Origin: Janthinobacterium sp. GW456P
GTDB taxonomy: Bacteria > Pseudomonadota > Gammaproteobacteria > Burkholderiales > Burkholderiaceae_D
Assembly: GCF_002127655.1 (NCBI RefSeq)
Contig: NZ_NEHB01000001.1
Coordinates: forward strand, 857 to 44,848
Direction: 5' to 3'
DNA length: 43,992 bases
How positions within the stretch are numbered: the first letter of the stretch is position 1; each line of letters starts with the position of its first letter. The notes under the pieces were generated by a model that made no database searches, was not told the DNA's origin, and was given only the letters and a program-made list of their open reading frames with translations. Both the position numbers and the translations under genes were made by a program. Positions 14,872-24,136 of the stretch are shown one piece after another.

Positions 14872-15762
14872 ATGGCTGACCTCAACGAATTGGCGGCCTT
14901 TGCCGCCGTCGCCCGCCTGCGCAGCTTTCGCAAGGCGGCCCTCGAACGCGGCGTGTCCGCCTCCGCCCTCAGCCACGCATTGCGCGCGCTGGAAGAGCGC
15001 CTGGGCGTGCGCCTGCTGAACCGCACCACGCGCAGCGTCACGCCGACCGAGGCGGGGCGGCAGCTGCTGGCGCGGCTGGCGCCGGCCATGCGCGAAATCG
15101 ACGATGCCTTGCTGGACCTGAGCACCTTGCAGGATGTGCCCGCAGGCAAGCTGCGCCTGAACGTGCCCCGTCCGGCCGCGCGGCTGCTGCTCGCGCCCAT
15201 GCTGGCCGGGTTTGTCGCGCGCTATCCGCGCGTGCAGGTCGAAGTGGTCACCGACGACGGCATGATCGATATCGTGCGCGACGGTTTTGACGCGGGCGTC
15301 CGCTTCGGCGAACAGGTGGCGGCCGACATGATCGCAGTGCCCGTGGGGGCGCCGCAACCGTTCGTGGTGGTGGCGTCGCCCGCCTACCTGGCGGCGCATG
15401 GCGCACCGGGCATGCCGCGTGACTTGCTGGCGCACGCCTGCATCGGCCGGCGCTTTCCCAGCGGGCGCCAGTACGCGTGGGAATTCGGGCGGGAGGGGCA
15501 AGCCGTCAGCATCGCCGTCGGCGGCCCGCTGGTGTTCGACGATGATGAACTGATGCTGCGCGCGGCCCGCGATGGGGCGGGGCTGGCCTATGTGTACGAA
15601 GCCGACGCGCGCGCCGATATCGCGGCGGGGCGCCTGGCGTGCGTGCTGGAGCGCTGGCTGCCGCCGCCGTCCCGTTACTTTTTATACTACCCGGGCCGGC
15701 GGCAGCTGCCTGCCGTGCTGCGCGCCTTTGTCGACATGGTCCGCGCCGACGGTCTTGCCTAG
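14872..15762 (+). CDS. LysR-family transcriptional regulator
   Basis: This 296-residue regulator has an N-terminal winged helix-turn-helix (about residues 3-62: FAAVARLRSFRKAALERGVSASALSHAL by segments) and an effector-binding domain from about 88. It resembles the group with PRPAARLLLAPMLAGFVARYP that often controls adjacent oxidoreductases. It is divergent from the aldo/keto reductase across 108 bases. That gap has two GCATGC hexamers at about 14806 and 14829, possible binding half-sites. The ATG at 14872 lacks a clear ribosome-binding site but matches the family start (MADLNELAAF). Confidence 0.92.
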   Translation: MADLNELAAFAAVARLRSFRKAALERGVSASALSHALRALEERLGVRLLNRTTRSVTPTEAGRQLLARLAPAMREIDDALLDLSTLQDVPAGKLRLNVPRPAARLLLAPMLAGFVARYPRVQVEVVTDDGMIDIVRDGFDAGVRFGEQVAADMIAVPVGAPQPFVVVASPAYLAAHGAPGMPRDLLAHACIGRRFPSGRQYAWEFGREGQAVSIAVGGPLVFDDDELMLRAARDGAGLAYVYEADARADIAAGRLACVLERWLPPPSRYFLYYPGRRQLPAVLRAFVDMVRADGLA

Positions 15763-16844
15763 GCGGCGGCCGGCGGCGCGCCGTGCTCGACCGGCCACTT
15801 GACGGTAAACACGCTGCCGCCCGCCTTGCCGCGCATGCAGGCGGCGCTGCCGCCGTGGGCGCGCGCGATGGCTTCGACCACGGCCAGACCCAGGCCGCTG
15901 CCCGCATGCGGGTCGCCGCCGTCGCTGTCGCCGCGGCGGAAGGCTTCGAACACGTGCGGCGCCAGTTCCTCTGCAATGCCGGGGCCCGCATCCTCGACGC
16001 TCAGGTAGTACTGGCCGGCCAGCACGCGGGTGCGCACGCGCAGCAGGCCCGGCTGCGCATAGCGGCGCGCGTTGTCGAGCAGGGCCAGCACGATTTGCCG
16101 GATGCGCGCCGCGTCGCAGCAGACGGGATGGTCGGACAGGTGCAATTGCAAGGTAAAGCCGGCCGCTTCCATTTCCTGCGCCAGCAGGCGGCCCACTTCC
16201 TCGATTTCCAGGGTCAGGTCCGTCCACGCCATGCGCAGCTGCATGTGGCCGCTGTCGGCCAGGCTCAGGGTGCGCAAGTCCTCGATCAGGCGGCCCAAAT
16301 CCTCGACTTGCGCCAGCAGGCTGGAAAACGGCACTTCCTCGGGCTTGAAGACGCCATCGACGACGCCCTGCAAGGTGCCGCGCAGGATGGTCACGGGCGT
16401 GCGCAGTTCGTGCGCGATGGCCGCATTCCAGGTTTCGCTTTCCTTGGCGCCCCGCTGCAGGCGTTCGGCCATGCTGTTGAAGTCATCGACCAGCATGGCC
16501 GTCTCGCCCAGGCTGCGGTCGCCCGCGAAGGCGCGCGCGGACAGGTCGCCATGCGCCACGCGGCGCACGCTGTCCATCACGGAATTGATCGGTTTTAGAA
16601 TGCGCGCGGCCAGCTTGAAGGCGAAAAAGGCGGCCAGCCCCAGGCCGAAGAGGGTGATGGCAAAGATCCACAGCCATTCGACGGTGCTGGGCGACCAGTC
16701 GTCGGGCTCGGACAGCATGTCGGGATCGATCTTGAAGGCGACGGCGAAGAAGATCCACGAGCCGATCCAGATGATCAGGATGCTGCACACCATCAGCACG
16801 GACATCGACAGCACGATCTGCCGGTTCAGGCCAGTGAAGCGCAT
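15759..16844 (-). CDS. Sensor histidine kinase (BaeS/SmeS/AdeS-like)
   Basis: This 361-residue inner-membrane kinase probably controls the neighbouring RND efflux operon. Transmembrane helices lie at about 9-37 and 56-78, so the periplasmic loop is very short (about 18 residues), as in AdeS-like kinases that sense within the membrane. A HAMP domain at about 79-132 is followed by the H-box NAAIAHELRTPVTIL with His145, the N-box LLDNARRYA and the G-box AGSGLGLAVVEAIARAH. It starts at ATG 16844, overlapping the regulator stop (TGATG). The upstream in-frame extension only shadows the regulator gene. Its stop overlaps the LysR gene end by four bases on the opposite strand. Confidence 0.92.
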   Translation of the reverse strand: MRFTGLNRQIVLSMSVLMVCSILIIWIGSWIFFAVAFKIDPDMLSEPDDWSPSTVEWLWIFAITLFGLGLAAFFAFKLAARILKPINSVMDSVRRVAHGDLSARAFAGDRSLGETAMLVDDFNSMAERLQRGAKESETWNAAIAHELRTPVTILRGTLQGVVDGVFKPEEVPFSSLLAQVEDLGRLIEDLRTLSLADSGHMQLRMAWTDLTLEIEEVGRLLAQEMEAAGFTLQLHLSDHPVCCDAARIRQIVLALLDNARRYAQPGLLRVRTRVLAGQYYLSVEDAGPGIAEELAPHVFEAFRRGDSDGGDPHAGSGLGLAVVEAIARAHGGSAACMRGKAGGSVFTVKWPVEHGAPPAAA

Positions 16845-17593
16845 CAGGCGTCGCTTTCCAGGCGGTAGCCCACGCCGCGCAGGCTGGCCGGCATGTTCAT
16901 CACGCCCGCTTCCTCGAGCTTCTTGCGCAGCTTGCTGACGTGGCTGTCCACCGTGCGTTCCATCGAATTGCTTTCGGGCATGCACGACTCCAGCAATTCC
17001 AGGCGGCTGCAGACGCGGCGCGGCGTGCGCGCCAGGTGGGCCAGCAGGCGGAACTCCGTCAAGGTCAGGCTCAAGGGCACCGGCGCGCCGTCGCGCAGCA
17101 CGCTGGCGACATAGGTTTCCTGGTCGATCTCGATGGGGCCGCAGCGCAGGCGCTGGCCGCCGACCGGATGGTGGCGCACGCGCGAGCGGCGCAGCACGGC
17201 GGCCACGCGGGCCACCACTTCGGCCGGATTGAAGGGCTTGATGATGTAGTCGTCGGCGCCCACGCGCAGGGCGGCCAGTTTGTCGGCATCCTGGTCGCGC
17301 GCCGTCAGCATGATGACGGGCGTCTCGCCGCGCCGCCGCACTTCGGCCAGCACGGCCCAGCCGTCGACGCGGGGCATCTGCACGTCGAGCAGCAGCAGGT
17401 CCGGCGCCAGCGCCAGGTGCTGCTGCAGCGCTTCCTGGCCATCGAGGGCGAAGGCCGTGCGGTAGCCGTCGCGCTCGAGGTAGCCGGCGAGGATGCGGGC
17501 GATTTGCGGTTCATCTTCGGCGATCAGGACGAGGGCGGCAGGGGGCGTGGTGGCAAGAAAGGAGGTCAGGCAGGCGCTGTGATGATAGTTCAT
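16844..17593 (-). CDS. OmpR-type response regulator (BaeR/SmeR/AdeR-like)
   Basis: This 249-residue regulator is translationally coupled to the sensor kinase. The receiver domain has the acidic pair in IAEDEPQ (about 26-28), Asp70 (LLLLDVQMPRVDG) and Lys in YIIKPFNP. The winged helix ends in SMERTVDSHVSKLRKKLEEAG and LRGVGYRL; the MERTVDSHVSKLRKK form is typical of the SmeR/AdeR/BaeR branch. It is divergent from the RND efflux operon, so that operon is its likely target. The 18 residues before the receiver are longer than usual. No ribosome-binding site precedes ATG 17593; a TAGACT box directly upstream hints at a leaderless transcript. Confidence 0.92.
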   Translation of the reverse strand: MNYHHSACLTSFLATTPPAALVLIAEDEPQIARILAGYLERDGYRTAFALDGQEALQQHLALAPDLLLLDVQMPRVDGWAVLAEVRRRGETPVIMLTARDQDADKLAALRVGADDYIIKPFNPAEVVARVAAVLRRSRVRHHPVGGQRLRCGPIEIDQETYVASVLRDGAPVPLSLTLTEFRLLAHLARTPRRVCSRLELLESCMPESNSMERTVDSHVSKLRKKLEEAGVMNMPASLRGVGYRLESDA

Positions 17594-17642
17594 GCAAATA
17601 GTCTAGCATTCTTCCATCTCTCCATCGAATCTCCACATTTCT

Positions 17643-17671
17643 TTGACGAAATGTCCACCATGGCCTTTTAT
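17643..17671 (+). promoter_or_regulatory. Sigma-70-like promoter of the RND efflux operon
   Basis: TTGACG (17643-17648) and TTTTAT (17666-17671) are spaced by 17 bases, about 55 bases before the adaptor gene. The promoter lies in the 133-base gap to the divergent response regulator, which is well placed to control it. Confidence 0.5.
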
Positions 17672-17726
17672 GCTGCGCCTATCTGTCGACCGGACCGCCG
17701 GTTGGGATCTGCCATAGAGAAAAACC

Positions 17727-18884
17727 ATGCATCCGAGCCACTTCACCAAGAAAAACATGTTGATCGCCGCGGCACTGCTCAGCCTTGCCGCCTGTTCCAA
17801 ACCCGCGCCGGAAGAGGCGGCGGCACCGCCCGCCGCCGTGACAGTGCTCAAGCTGCAAGCGGCGCCCGTCGTGCTCAGCGACGAATTGCCGGGCCGGGTG
17901 GCGGCCTTCCGCACGGCCGACATCCGCCCGCAGGTGGGCGGCATCGTGCTGCGCCGCCAGTTCGAGCAGGGCGCCGACGTGACAGCGGGGCAGAAGCTGT
18001 TCCAGCTGAACCCGGCGCCATTCCAGGCGGAAGTCGATTCGGCGGCCGCCGCCCTGCAGCACGCGGTGGCCACGGCGAACCGCGCCAGCAGCCAGGCCGA
18101 GCGCCTGAAACCGCTGGTGGAAGCGGACGCCATCAGCCGCCAGGCGTATGACGATGCCGTGGCCCAGCGCGAGCAAGCCGTGGCCACGGTGGCGCAGGCG
18201 CGCGCGAGCCTGGCGCGCCGGCGCCTGGACCTGGCCTTTGCCAGCATCGAGGCGCCGATTGCCGGACGTATCGGTTCCGAACTGGTGACGGAAGGCGCGC
18301 TCGTGGGCGTGGCGGACGCGGCGCCGATGGCGCGCATCCAGCAGATCGACAAGGTGTATGTCGACGTGCGCCAGCCGGCCGCCGCGCTGGCCGCGCTGCA
18401 AGCTTCGGGTACGGGAGGCGCCGACAAGCTGCCCGTGACCATTTTAGGCGCCGATGGCCAGCCGCATCCCGTCACGGGGCGCATCCTGTTTTCCGGCATC
18501 AGCGTCGATGCGGGCACGGGCGACGCCGTCATCCGCGTGCTGGTCGACAATCCGCGGCGCCAACTGCTGCCGGGGATGTTCGTGCGTGCCCGCATCGCCC
18601 GCGCCGTGCAGGCCAACGGCGTGCTGCTGCCGCAGCAAGCGGTCTTGCACAGCAGCGGCGGCCAGGCGCAAGCCTGGGTGCTGGACGGCACGAATAAAGC
18701 CAGCTTGAAAACGATCGCCGTGGGCGACGTGGTCGAGCACCAGTATGTGGTCAACGGCGGCCTGAAGGCCGGCGACACCGTCGTCATCGAAGGCCAGGAA
18801 CGCCTGCAGCCGGGCGCCACCGCCGCGCCGCAGCCCTGGAAGCCAGCCGTCGTGGCAGCCGCGGCTGCCGCCAAAGCGCGTTGA
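17727..18884 (+). CDS. RND efflux periplasmic adaptor (AcrA/MexA/AdeA family)
   Basis: This 385-residue membrane-fusion protein joins the inner-membrane pump to the outer-membrane channel. It has a lipoprotein signal with lipobox LAAC (Cys23). A lipoyl half (DIRPQVGGIVLRRQFEQGADV) is followed by an alpha-hairpin (about 95-165: AVATANRASSQAERLKPLVE by segments), the second lipoyl half (SIEAPIAGRIG) and beta-barrel and membrane-proximal domains. It is the first gene of a three-gene operon, 33 bases before the pump gene. The hallmark LLPGMFVRARI lies near residue 286. It probably exports drugs or plant and microbial toxins. Confidence 0.95.
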   Translation: MHPSHFTKKNMLIAAALLSLAACSKPAPEEAAAPPAAVTVLKLQAAPVVLSDELPGRVAAFRTADIRPQVGGIVLRRQFEQGADVTAGQKLFQLNPAPFQAEVDSAAAALQHAVATANRASSQAERLKPLVEADAISRQAYDDAVAQREQAVATVAQARASLARRRLDLAFASIEAPIAGRIGSELVTEGALVGVADAAPMARIQQIDKVYVDVRQPAAALAALQASGTGGADKLPVTILGADGQPHPVTGRILFSGISVDAGTGDAVIRVLVDNPRRQLLPGMFVRARIARAVQANGVLLPQQAVLHSSGGQAQAWVLDGTNKASLKTIAVGDVVEHQYVVNGGLKAGDTVVIEGQERLQPGATAAPQPWKPAVVAAAAAAKAR

Positions 18885-18917
18885 TGCGCCATTTGAATAC
18901 AATGAAAGTCTAACGAC

Positions 18918-21900
18918 ATGCCTCAATTTTTCATCAACCGCCCCGTCTTTGCGTGGGTGGTGGCGGTCTTCATCGTCCTGTTCGGACTGATCGCCATACC
19001 GCAATTGCCGATTGCGCGTTTTCCTTCCGTGGCGCCGCCCAGCGTCAGCATCAGCGCCAACTACCCTGGCGCCACGCCGCAGACCATGAACGATTCCGTG
19101 GTGGGACTGATCGAACGCGAACTGTCCGGCGTCAAGCACCTGCTGTATTTCGAGTCGTCCACCGATACCTCGGGCTCGGCCTCGATTACCGTCACCTTCC
19201 AGCCGGGCACCGATCCGGAAATGGCGCAGGTGGACGTGCAAAACCGCCTGAAAGCCATCGAACCGCGCCTGCCGCAAGCCGTGCGGCAAAACGGCTTGAC
19301 GGTGGAGTCGGCGTCGTCCGGCTTTTTGATGATCGTCAGCCTGATTTCCGACAATGGACAGCATGACGAAGTGGCGCTGGGCGACTACCTGGCGCGCAAC
19401 GTGACGGAAGAACTGCGCCGCATTCCCGGCGTGGGCAAGGTGCAGCTGTTCGGCTCCGAGCGGGCCATGCGCATCTGGGTCGATCCGGCCAAGCTGGTGT
19501 CGTACAACATCGCCATGGGCGAGCTGACGGCCGCCATCGCGCAGCAGAATGCGCAGATCGCGCCGGGCCGCCTCGGCGATTCGCCCGCCGTGCAAGGCCA
19601 GCGCGTGACGATTCCGCTGACGGTGCAGGGCCAGCTGCACACGCCGGCCGAATTTGCCGCCATCGTGCTGCGCGCGAATGCGGACGGCTCGAAAGTGACC
19701 ATCGGCGACGTGGCGAAGGTGTCGCTGGGCGCGCAAAGCTTCAATTTCAGCATCCGCGAAAACGGGCAGGCCGCGTCGGGCGCCGCCATCATGCTGTCAC
19801 CGGGCGCCAACGCCGTGCAGACGGCTGCCGCCGTGCGCGCGCGCATGGCCGAACTGGCGCATTCCATGCCGGCCGGGATCAAGTATTCGGTGCCGTTCGA
19901 TACGGCGCCGTTCGTGAAGATCTCGATCGAGAAGGTCGTCGTCACCCTGCTCGAGGCGATGGTGCTGGTGTTCCTCGTCATGTATCTGTTCCTGCAAAAG
20001 ATACGCTACACCCTGATTCCCGCCATCGTCGCGCCGATTGCCTTGATGGGCACGTTTACGGTGATGCTGCTGGCCGGCTATTCCGTCAACGTGCTGACCA
20101 TGTTCGGCATGGTGCTGGCCATCGGCATCATCGTCGATGACGCCATCGTCGTGGTGGAAGCGGTCGAGCGCCTGATGGCCACGGAAGGCCTGTCGCCGAA
20201 GGAAGCGACGTCGAAAGCGATGCGTGAAATCACCGGGGCGGTCGTGGGCATCACCCTGGTGCTGACGGCCGTGTTCATCCCGATGGCGCTGGCCAGCGGT
20301 TCCGTGGGCGCCATCTACCGCCAGTTCACGCTGGCCATGGCCGTGTCGATTTTGTTCTCGGCGTTTTTGGCCTTGACCCTGACGCCGGCCCTGTGCGCCA
20401 CCATGCTCAAACCCATCGGTCCGCACGACCACGATAAAAAAGGCTTTTTCCTGTGGTTCGACCGCCAGTTTGAGCGCATGACGGCCCGCTACGAAAAAGG
20501 CGTGGTGGCAATGCTCAAACGCGCGGGCCGCTCGATGGTGCTGTACGGCGCCATCGTCGCGGCGCTGGGCGTGGCCTTCATGCAGCTGCCGTCGGCCTTC
20601 CTGCCCGAGGAAGACCAGGGATACTTCATCACCTCGATCCAGCTGCCGTCCGACGCCACCATGGAGCGCACGCTCGATGTCGTCAAATTGTACGAGCAGC
20701 ACGTGGCCACGCGGCCCGGCATCGAAGTGAACCAGTCCATCCTCGGCTTCAGCTTTTCCGGTGCGGGCCCGAACGCGGGCCTGGCGTTCACCATGCTGAA
20801 GGACTGGAAAGAGCGCCACGGCGCCACGGCGCAGGAAGAAGTGGCGCTGGCGCAGGAAGCCATGTCGCAGGCGAAGGAGGGCGTGATCATGAGCCTGATG
20901 CCGCCCGCCATCGATGAACTGGGCAACTCGTCCGGCTTTTCCCTGCGCCTGCAAGACCGCGCCAGCCAGGGCATCGCTGCCTTGCAGGCGGCGCAGAACC
21001 AGCTGCTGGGCCTGGCCGCGCAAAGCAGCAAGGTGGCGGGCGTGTATCCGGACGGCTTGCCGCCCGGCGCCAGCGTGCGCCTCGATATCGACCGCACCAA
21101 GGCCGAAGCGCTGGGCGTGCCGTTTACGGCGATTGCCGACATGCTGACGGCGGCCATGGGTTCGACCTATGTCAACGATTTCCCGAATGCCGGCCGCATG
21201 CAGCAGGTGATCATCCAGGCCGACGCGCCGTCGCGCATGCAGCTCAACGACGTGCTGGCCTTGCGCATCCGCAATAACGCGGGCGGCATGGTGGCCCTGG
21301 GCGAACTGGTGCGCCCCGTGTGGAGCGAGTCGCCGCTGCAACTGGTGCGCTACCTGGGCTACCCGTCGGCGCGCATTTCCGGCAGCGCGGCGCCCGGCGT
21401 GTCCAGCGGCGACGCCATGCTGGAAATGGAGCGGCTCGTGAAGCAACTGCCGCCGGGCTTCGCGCTGGCGTGGACGGGCCAGTCGCTGCAAGAGAAGGAA
21501 TCGGCGTCGCAGGCGCCCATGCTGATGGCGCTGTCCATGCTGGTGGTCTTCCTCGTGCTGGCGGCCCTGTATGAAAGCTGGTCGATTCCCGTCTCCGTGA
21601 TGCTGGTGGTGCCGCTGGGCTTGCTGGGCGCCGTGCTGGCCGTGATGGTGCGCGGCATGCCGAACGACGTCTTCTTCAAGGTGGGCATGATCACCATCAT
21701 CGGCCTGTCGGCGAAGAACGCCATTCTGATCGTCGAATATGCGCGCCAGTTGCAGGCGCAAGGGCGTGGGCTGGTCGAGGCGACGGTGGAAGCGGCCCGT
21801 TTGCGCCTGCGTCCGATTTTGATGACCTCACTGGCGTTCGCGCTGGGCGTGGTGCCGCTGATGCTGGCCACGGGCGCCAGCGCCGAAACGCAGCACGCGA

Positions 21901-22064
21901 TCGGCACGGGCGTGTTCGGCGGCATGATCACCGCCACCGTGCTGGCCGTGTTTTTCGTGCCCGTGTTCTTTGTCGTGGTGCTGGGCGCCGTCGACAAGAT
22001 GGGCGCGTACTTCAACAAACGCAGTGATCGCATCGCCGTCAAGGCGGTGGAAGGAGAATCGTAA
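18918..22064 (+). CDS. RND multidrug efflux pump, HAE-1 family (AcrB/MexB/AdeB-like)
   Basis: This is a 1048-residue, 12-helix, proton-driven trimeric pump of the inner membrane. The N-terminus MPQFFINRPVFAWVVAVFI is typical. The proton relay shows as two Asp in transmembrane helix 4 (GIIVDDAIVVVEAVER) and the Lys in helix 10 (GLSAKNAILIVEYARQL). Two large periplasmic loops carry the porter and docking domains, with IPLTVQGQL and GFSFSGAGPNAGLAF among the recognisable stretches. Length is full for HAE-1 pumps. It lies between its adaptor and outer-membrane channel, so the system is complete. Substrates cannot be read from the sequence. Confidence 0.97.
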   Translation: MPQFFINRPVFAWVVAVFIVLFGLIAIPQLPIARFPSVAPPSVSISANYPGATPQTMNDSVVGLIERELSGVKHLLYFESSTDTSGSASITVTFQPGTDPEMAQVDVQNRLKAIEPRLPQAVRQNGLTVESASSGFLMIVSLISDNGQHDEVALGDYLARNVTEELRRIPGVGKVQLFGSERAMRIWVDPAKLVSYNIAMGELTAAIAQQNAQIAPGRLGDSPAVQGQRVTIPLTVQGQLHTPAEFAAIVLRANADGSKVTIGDVAKVSLGAQSFNFSIRENGQAASGAAIMLSPGANAVQTAAAVRARMAELAHSMPAGIKYSVPFDTAPFVKISIEKVVVTLLEAMVLVFLVMYLFLQKIRYTLIPAIVAPIALMGTFTVMLLAGYSVNVLTMFGMVLAIGIIVDDAIVVVEAVERLMATEGLSPKEATSKAMREITGAVVGITLVLTAVFIPMALASGSVGAIYRQFTLAMAVSILFSAFLALTLTPALCATMLKPIGPHDHDKKGFFLWFDRQFERMTARYEKGVVAMLKRAGRSMVLYGAIVAALGVAFMQLPSAFLPEEDQGYFITSIQLPSDATMERTLDVVKLYEQHVATRPGIEVNQSILGFSFSGAGPNAGLAFTMLKDWKERHGATAQEEVALAQEAMSQAKEGVIMSLMPPAIDELGNSSGFSLRLQDRASQGIAALQAAQNQLLGLAAQSSKVAGVYPDGLPPGASVRLDIDRTKAEALGVPFTAIADMLTAAMGSTYVNDFPNAGRMQQVIIQADAPSRMQLNDVLALRIRNNAGGMVALGELVRPVWSESPLQLVRYLGYPSARISGSAAPGVSSGDAMLEMERLVKQLPPGFALAWTGQSLQEKESASQAPMLMALSMLVVFLVLAALYESWSIPVSVMLVVPLGLLGAVLAVMVRGMPNDVFFKVGMITIIGLSAKNAILIVEYARQLQAQGRGLVEATVEAARLRLRPILMTSLAFALGVVPLMLATGASAETQHAIGTGVFGGMITATVLAVFFVPVFFVVVLGAVDKMGAYFNKRSDRIAVKAVEGES

Positions 22065-23437
22065 TGCGTTTATTTTTTATCACGCCCCTGGCCGCGCTGG
22101 CCTTGTCGGCGTGTTCCCTGACGCCGCCGCTGGTCAAGCCGGCGGCACCGATACCGGCCAGCTATGCAGAGATTGCCGCGCCAGCCACGGCCGATACCGC
22201 GGCCGACCTGGGCTGGCGCCAGATGCTGCTCGATGCGCGCCTGCAGCGCCTGGTCGACATCGCGCTGGAAAACAACCGCGACCTGCGCGTGGCGTCGCTC
22301 AACGTGGAAGCCGTGCGGGCCCAGTACCAGATCCAGGATGCGGGCCGCTATCCTGCCATCGGCGCGAATGCGGGCGGCGTGCGCCAGCGCGGCGCCGATG
22401 GCGCGGTGCAAAACACCTTCACGGCCGGCATCGCCATGAGCGCGTTCGAGATCGACCTGTTCGGCCGCCTGCGCTCGCTGTCGGACGCCGCGTTTGCCCG
22501 CTACCTGGCCACCCAGCAGGGGCAGCGCGCCGCGCATATGGCCTTGATCGGCGCCGTGGCCGATGCCTACCTGGAGCAGCGGCTGGCCGAGGAACAGCTG
22601 GCGCTGGCCCGGCAAACCCTGCTGGACTGGCGCCAGGCGCTGGCGCTGACGCAGCGCCTGCACGGCGCGCAGCAGGGCAGCGGCCTGGACGTGGCGCAGG
22701 CGGAAGGGCAGGCCGCCACGGCGGAGGCGGACGTGCAGGCGCGCGAACGGGCCAGTCTACTTTCGCGCAACAACCTGGAATTGCTGCTCGGTGCGCCGCT
22801 GCCCGCCGATTTGCCGGCTGGCCGTGCGCTCGATGGCCAGCCCGTGCTGACCCAGCTGCCGCCCGGCGTGCCGTCGGACTTGCTGGCGCGCCGTCCCGAC
22901 ATCCTGCAGGCGGAATACGCGCTGGTGGCGGCGAATGCGGAAATCGGCGCCGCCCGCGCCGCCTTCTTCCCGCGCCTGTCCTTGACGGCGCAGCTGGGCT
23001 TTGCCAGCCCGGAACTGGGCGACCTGTTCCGCGGCAGCGCGCGCAGCTGGTCGTTCGCGCCGCAAGTGACGCAGCCGCTGTTCCAGGGCGGCCAGCTGCG
23101 CGCGGAACTGCAGCTGTCGCGCCTGCGCAAGGACGTGGCCGTGCTGCAATACGAACAGGCGATCCAGGCGGCGTTCCGCGAGGTGCGCGACGGCCTGGCC
23201 GGCAGCGCCACGTTTGCGCAGCAGATCGCCGCGCAGGAACGCGTCGTGGTGGCGGCGCGGCAACGCCAGCGGCTGTCGCAGCTGCGCTACGACGCGGGCC
23301 AGGACAGCCGCCTGGAATTGCTCGACGCGCAGCGCCAGTCGTATGCCGCCCAGCAAGCCCTGCTCGATGCGCGGCGCGACCAGTTCAAGTCGGCCGTGGC
23401 CCTGTACAAGGCGCTGGGGGGCGGCCTCGAGGAGTGA
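22064..23437 (+). CDS. RND outer-membrane channel lipoprotein (OprM/AdeC/NodT family)
   Basis: This 457-residue outer-membrane factor completes the tripartite pump. It has a lipoprotein signal with lipobox LSAC (Cys17). Two OEP repeats follow, each with long alpha-helical barrel segments: LENNRDLRVASLNVEAVRAQ and, in the second half, LLARRPDILQAEYALVAANA, with the typical ARRPDI motif. LAPQ-like text occurs in WSFAPQVTQPLFQGG. The ATG overlaps the pump stop (TAATG), so translation is coupled. It ends eight bases from the convergent hydrolase gene. Confidence 0.96.
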   Translation: MRLFFITPLAALALSACSLTPPLVKPAAPIPASYAEIAAPATADTAADLGWRQMLLDARLQRLVDIALENNRDLRVASLNVEAVRAQYQIQDAGRYPAIGANAGGVRQRGADGAVQNTFTAGIAMSAFEIDLFGRLRSLSDAAFARYLATQQGQRAAHMALIGAVADAYLEQRLAEEQLALARQTLLDWRQALALTQRLHGAQQGSGLDVAQAEGQAATAEADVQARERASLLSRNNLELLLGAPLPADLPAGRALDGQPVLTQLPPGVPSDLLARRPDILQAEYALVAANAEIGAARAAFFPRLSLTAQLGFASPELGDLFRGSARSWSFAPQVTQPLFQGGQLRAELQLSRLRKDVAVLQYEQAIQAAFREVRDGLAGSATFAQQIAAQERVVVAARQRQRLSQLRYDAGQDSRLELLDAQRQSYAAQQALLDARRDQFKSAVALYKALGGGLEE

Positions 23438-23445
23438 ACCTCCGT

Positions 23446-24132
23446 CTACCAGGGCAGCGCCACGGGCACGCTGTCGCGGTGCTTCGCCTGGTAGTGGGAA
23501 CGCAGGAATTGCGCCAGGAAGGTGAATTCGTTGTAGCAATGCATGAGCAGGGCGCGGGCGAATGCATCGGGGAAGAGGGCGGCGATCTCTTGCGGGCTGT
23601 GGCCGGCGTCCGGCAAGTCCTGGCCCATGTAGAAATGGCTGCGCAAGGCCATGCCCCAGGGCGTGTCGCGGCCCATGTGCAGCAGGCGCCCGCCGATGAC
23701 GGCGCCGTCCGCCGTGCGGGGCGGCGCATAGCTCATGCCGACCCTGGCGCACACGGCGGCCGAAATGCGGCCTTCGGCCCGCGCCGCCGTGTATTGCTGT
23801 CCGTCAAAGAACTCACGCGGATCGCGGAACTGGATCGCCAGCTGTTCGGCCGGCATGCCGCTGAAAAATTCTTCCGCCAGGTGTATCGAGCCGACGTGCG
23901 TCTCGGCGCTGCCTTCGATCCAGCCGCTGGCCAGGTGGTCGACCGGGTGCCACATCAGGTAGCGTTCCGTGTCGGGCCGCGAGCGGAACCACCATTCAAA
24001 CATCTCGCCAGTGCAATTTGGCAAGTCGGTGCGGCACGCCACGTGCAGCACGCCGCTGGGCAGCCGTTCGAAGCCCGTTTCCAGCGCCAGGGGAGCGGGC
24101 TGCAGCAGGGCGTGGACGTCGTTGAGATCCAT
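23446..24132 (-). CDS. PhlG-like hydrolase (2,4-diacetylphloroglucinol/phloretin hydrolase family)
   Basis: This is a 228-residue C-C bond hydrolase of the DAPG/phloretin hydrolase family. Characteristic text is EMFEWWFRSRPDTERYLMWH and HPVDH. The family uses a zinc held by two His and two Glu; His62, Glu87, His198 and Glu202 (HCYNE) match that spacing (25 residues, then a His-x3-Glu). It is shorter than PhlG itself (about 290) at the N-terminus. The start at ATG 24132 lies four bases after the MFS gene stop, so both are one operon. A role in removing an acylphloroglucinol-like compound is inferred. Confidence 0.82.
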   Translation of the reverse strand: MDLNDVHALLQPAPLALETGFERLPSGVLHVACRTDLPNCTGEMFEWWFRSRPDTERYLMWHPVDHLASGWIEGSAETHVGSIHLAEEFFSGMPAEQLAIQFRDPREFFDGQQYTAARAEGRISAAVCARVGMSYAPPRTADGAVIGGRLLHMGRDTPWGMALRSHFYMGQDLPDAGHSPQEIAALFPDAFARALLMHCYNEFTFLAQFLRSHYQAKHRDSVPVALPW

Positions 24133-24136
24133 GGTC

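Noticed and set aside
19797..21761. Long reverse-strand frame of 654 residues inside the RND pump gene
   Set aside because: His/Arg/Gln-rich text typical of the antisense of GC-rich coding DNA; the + strand carries a full and well-conserved pump.
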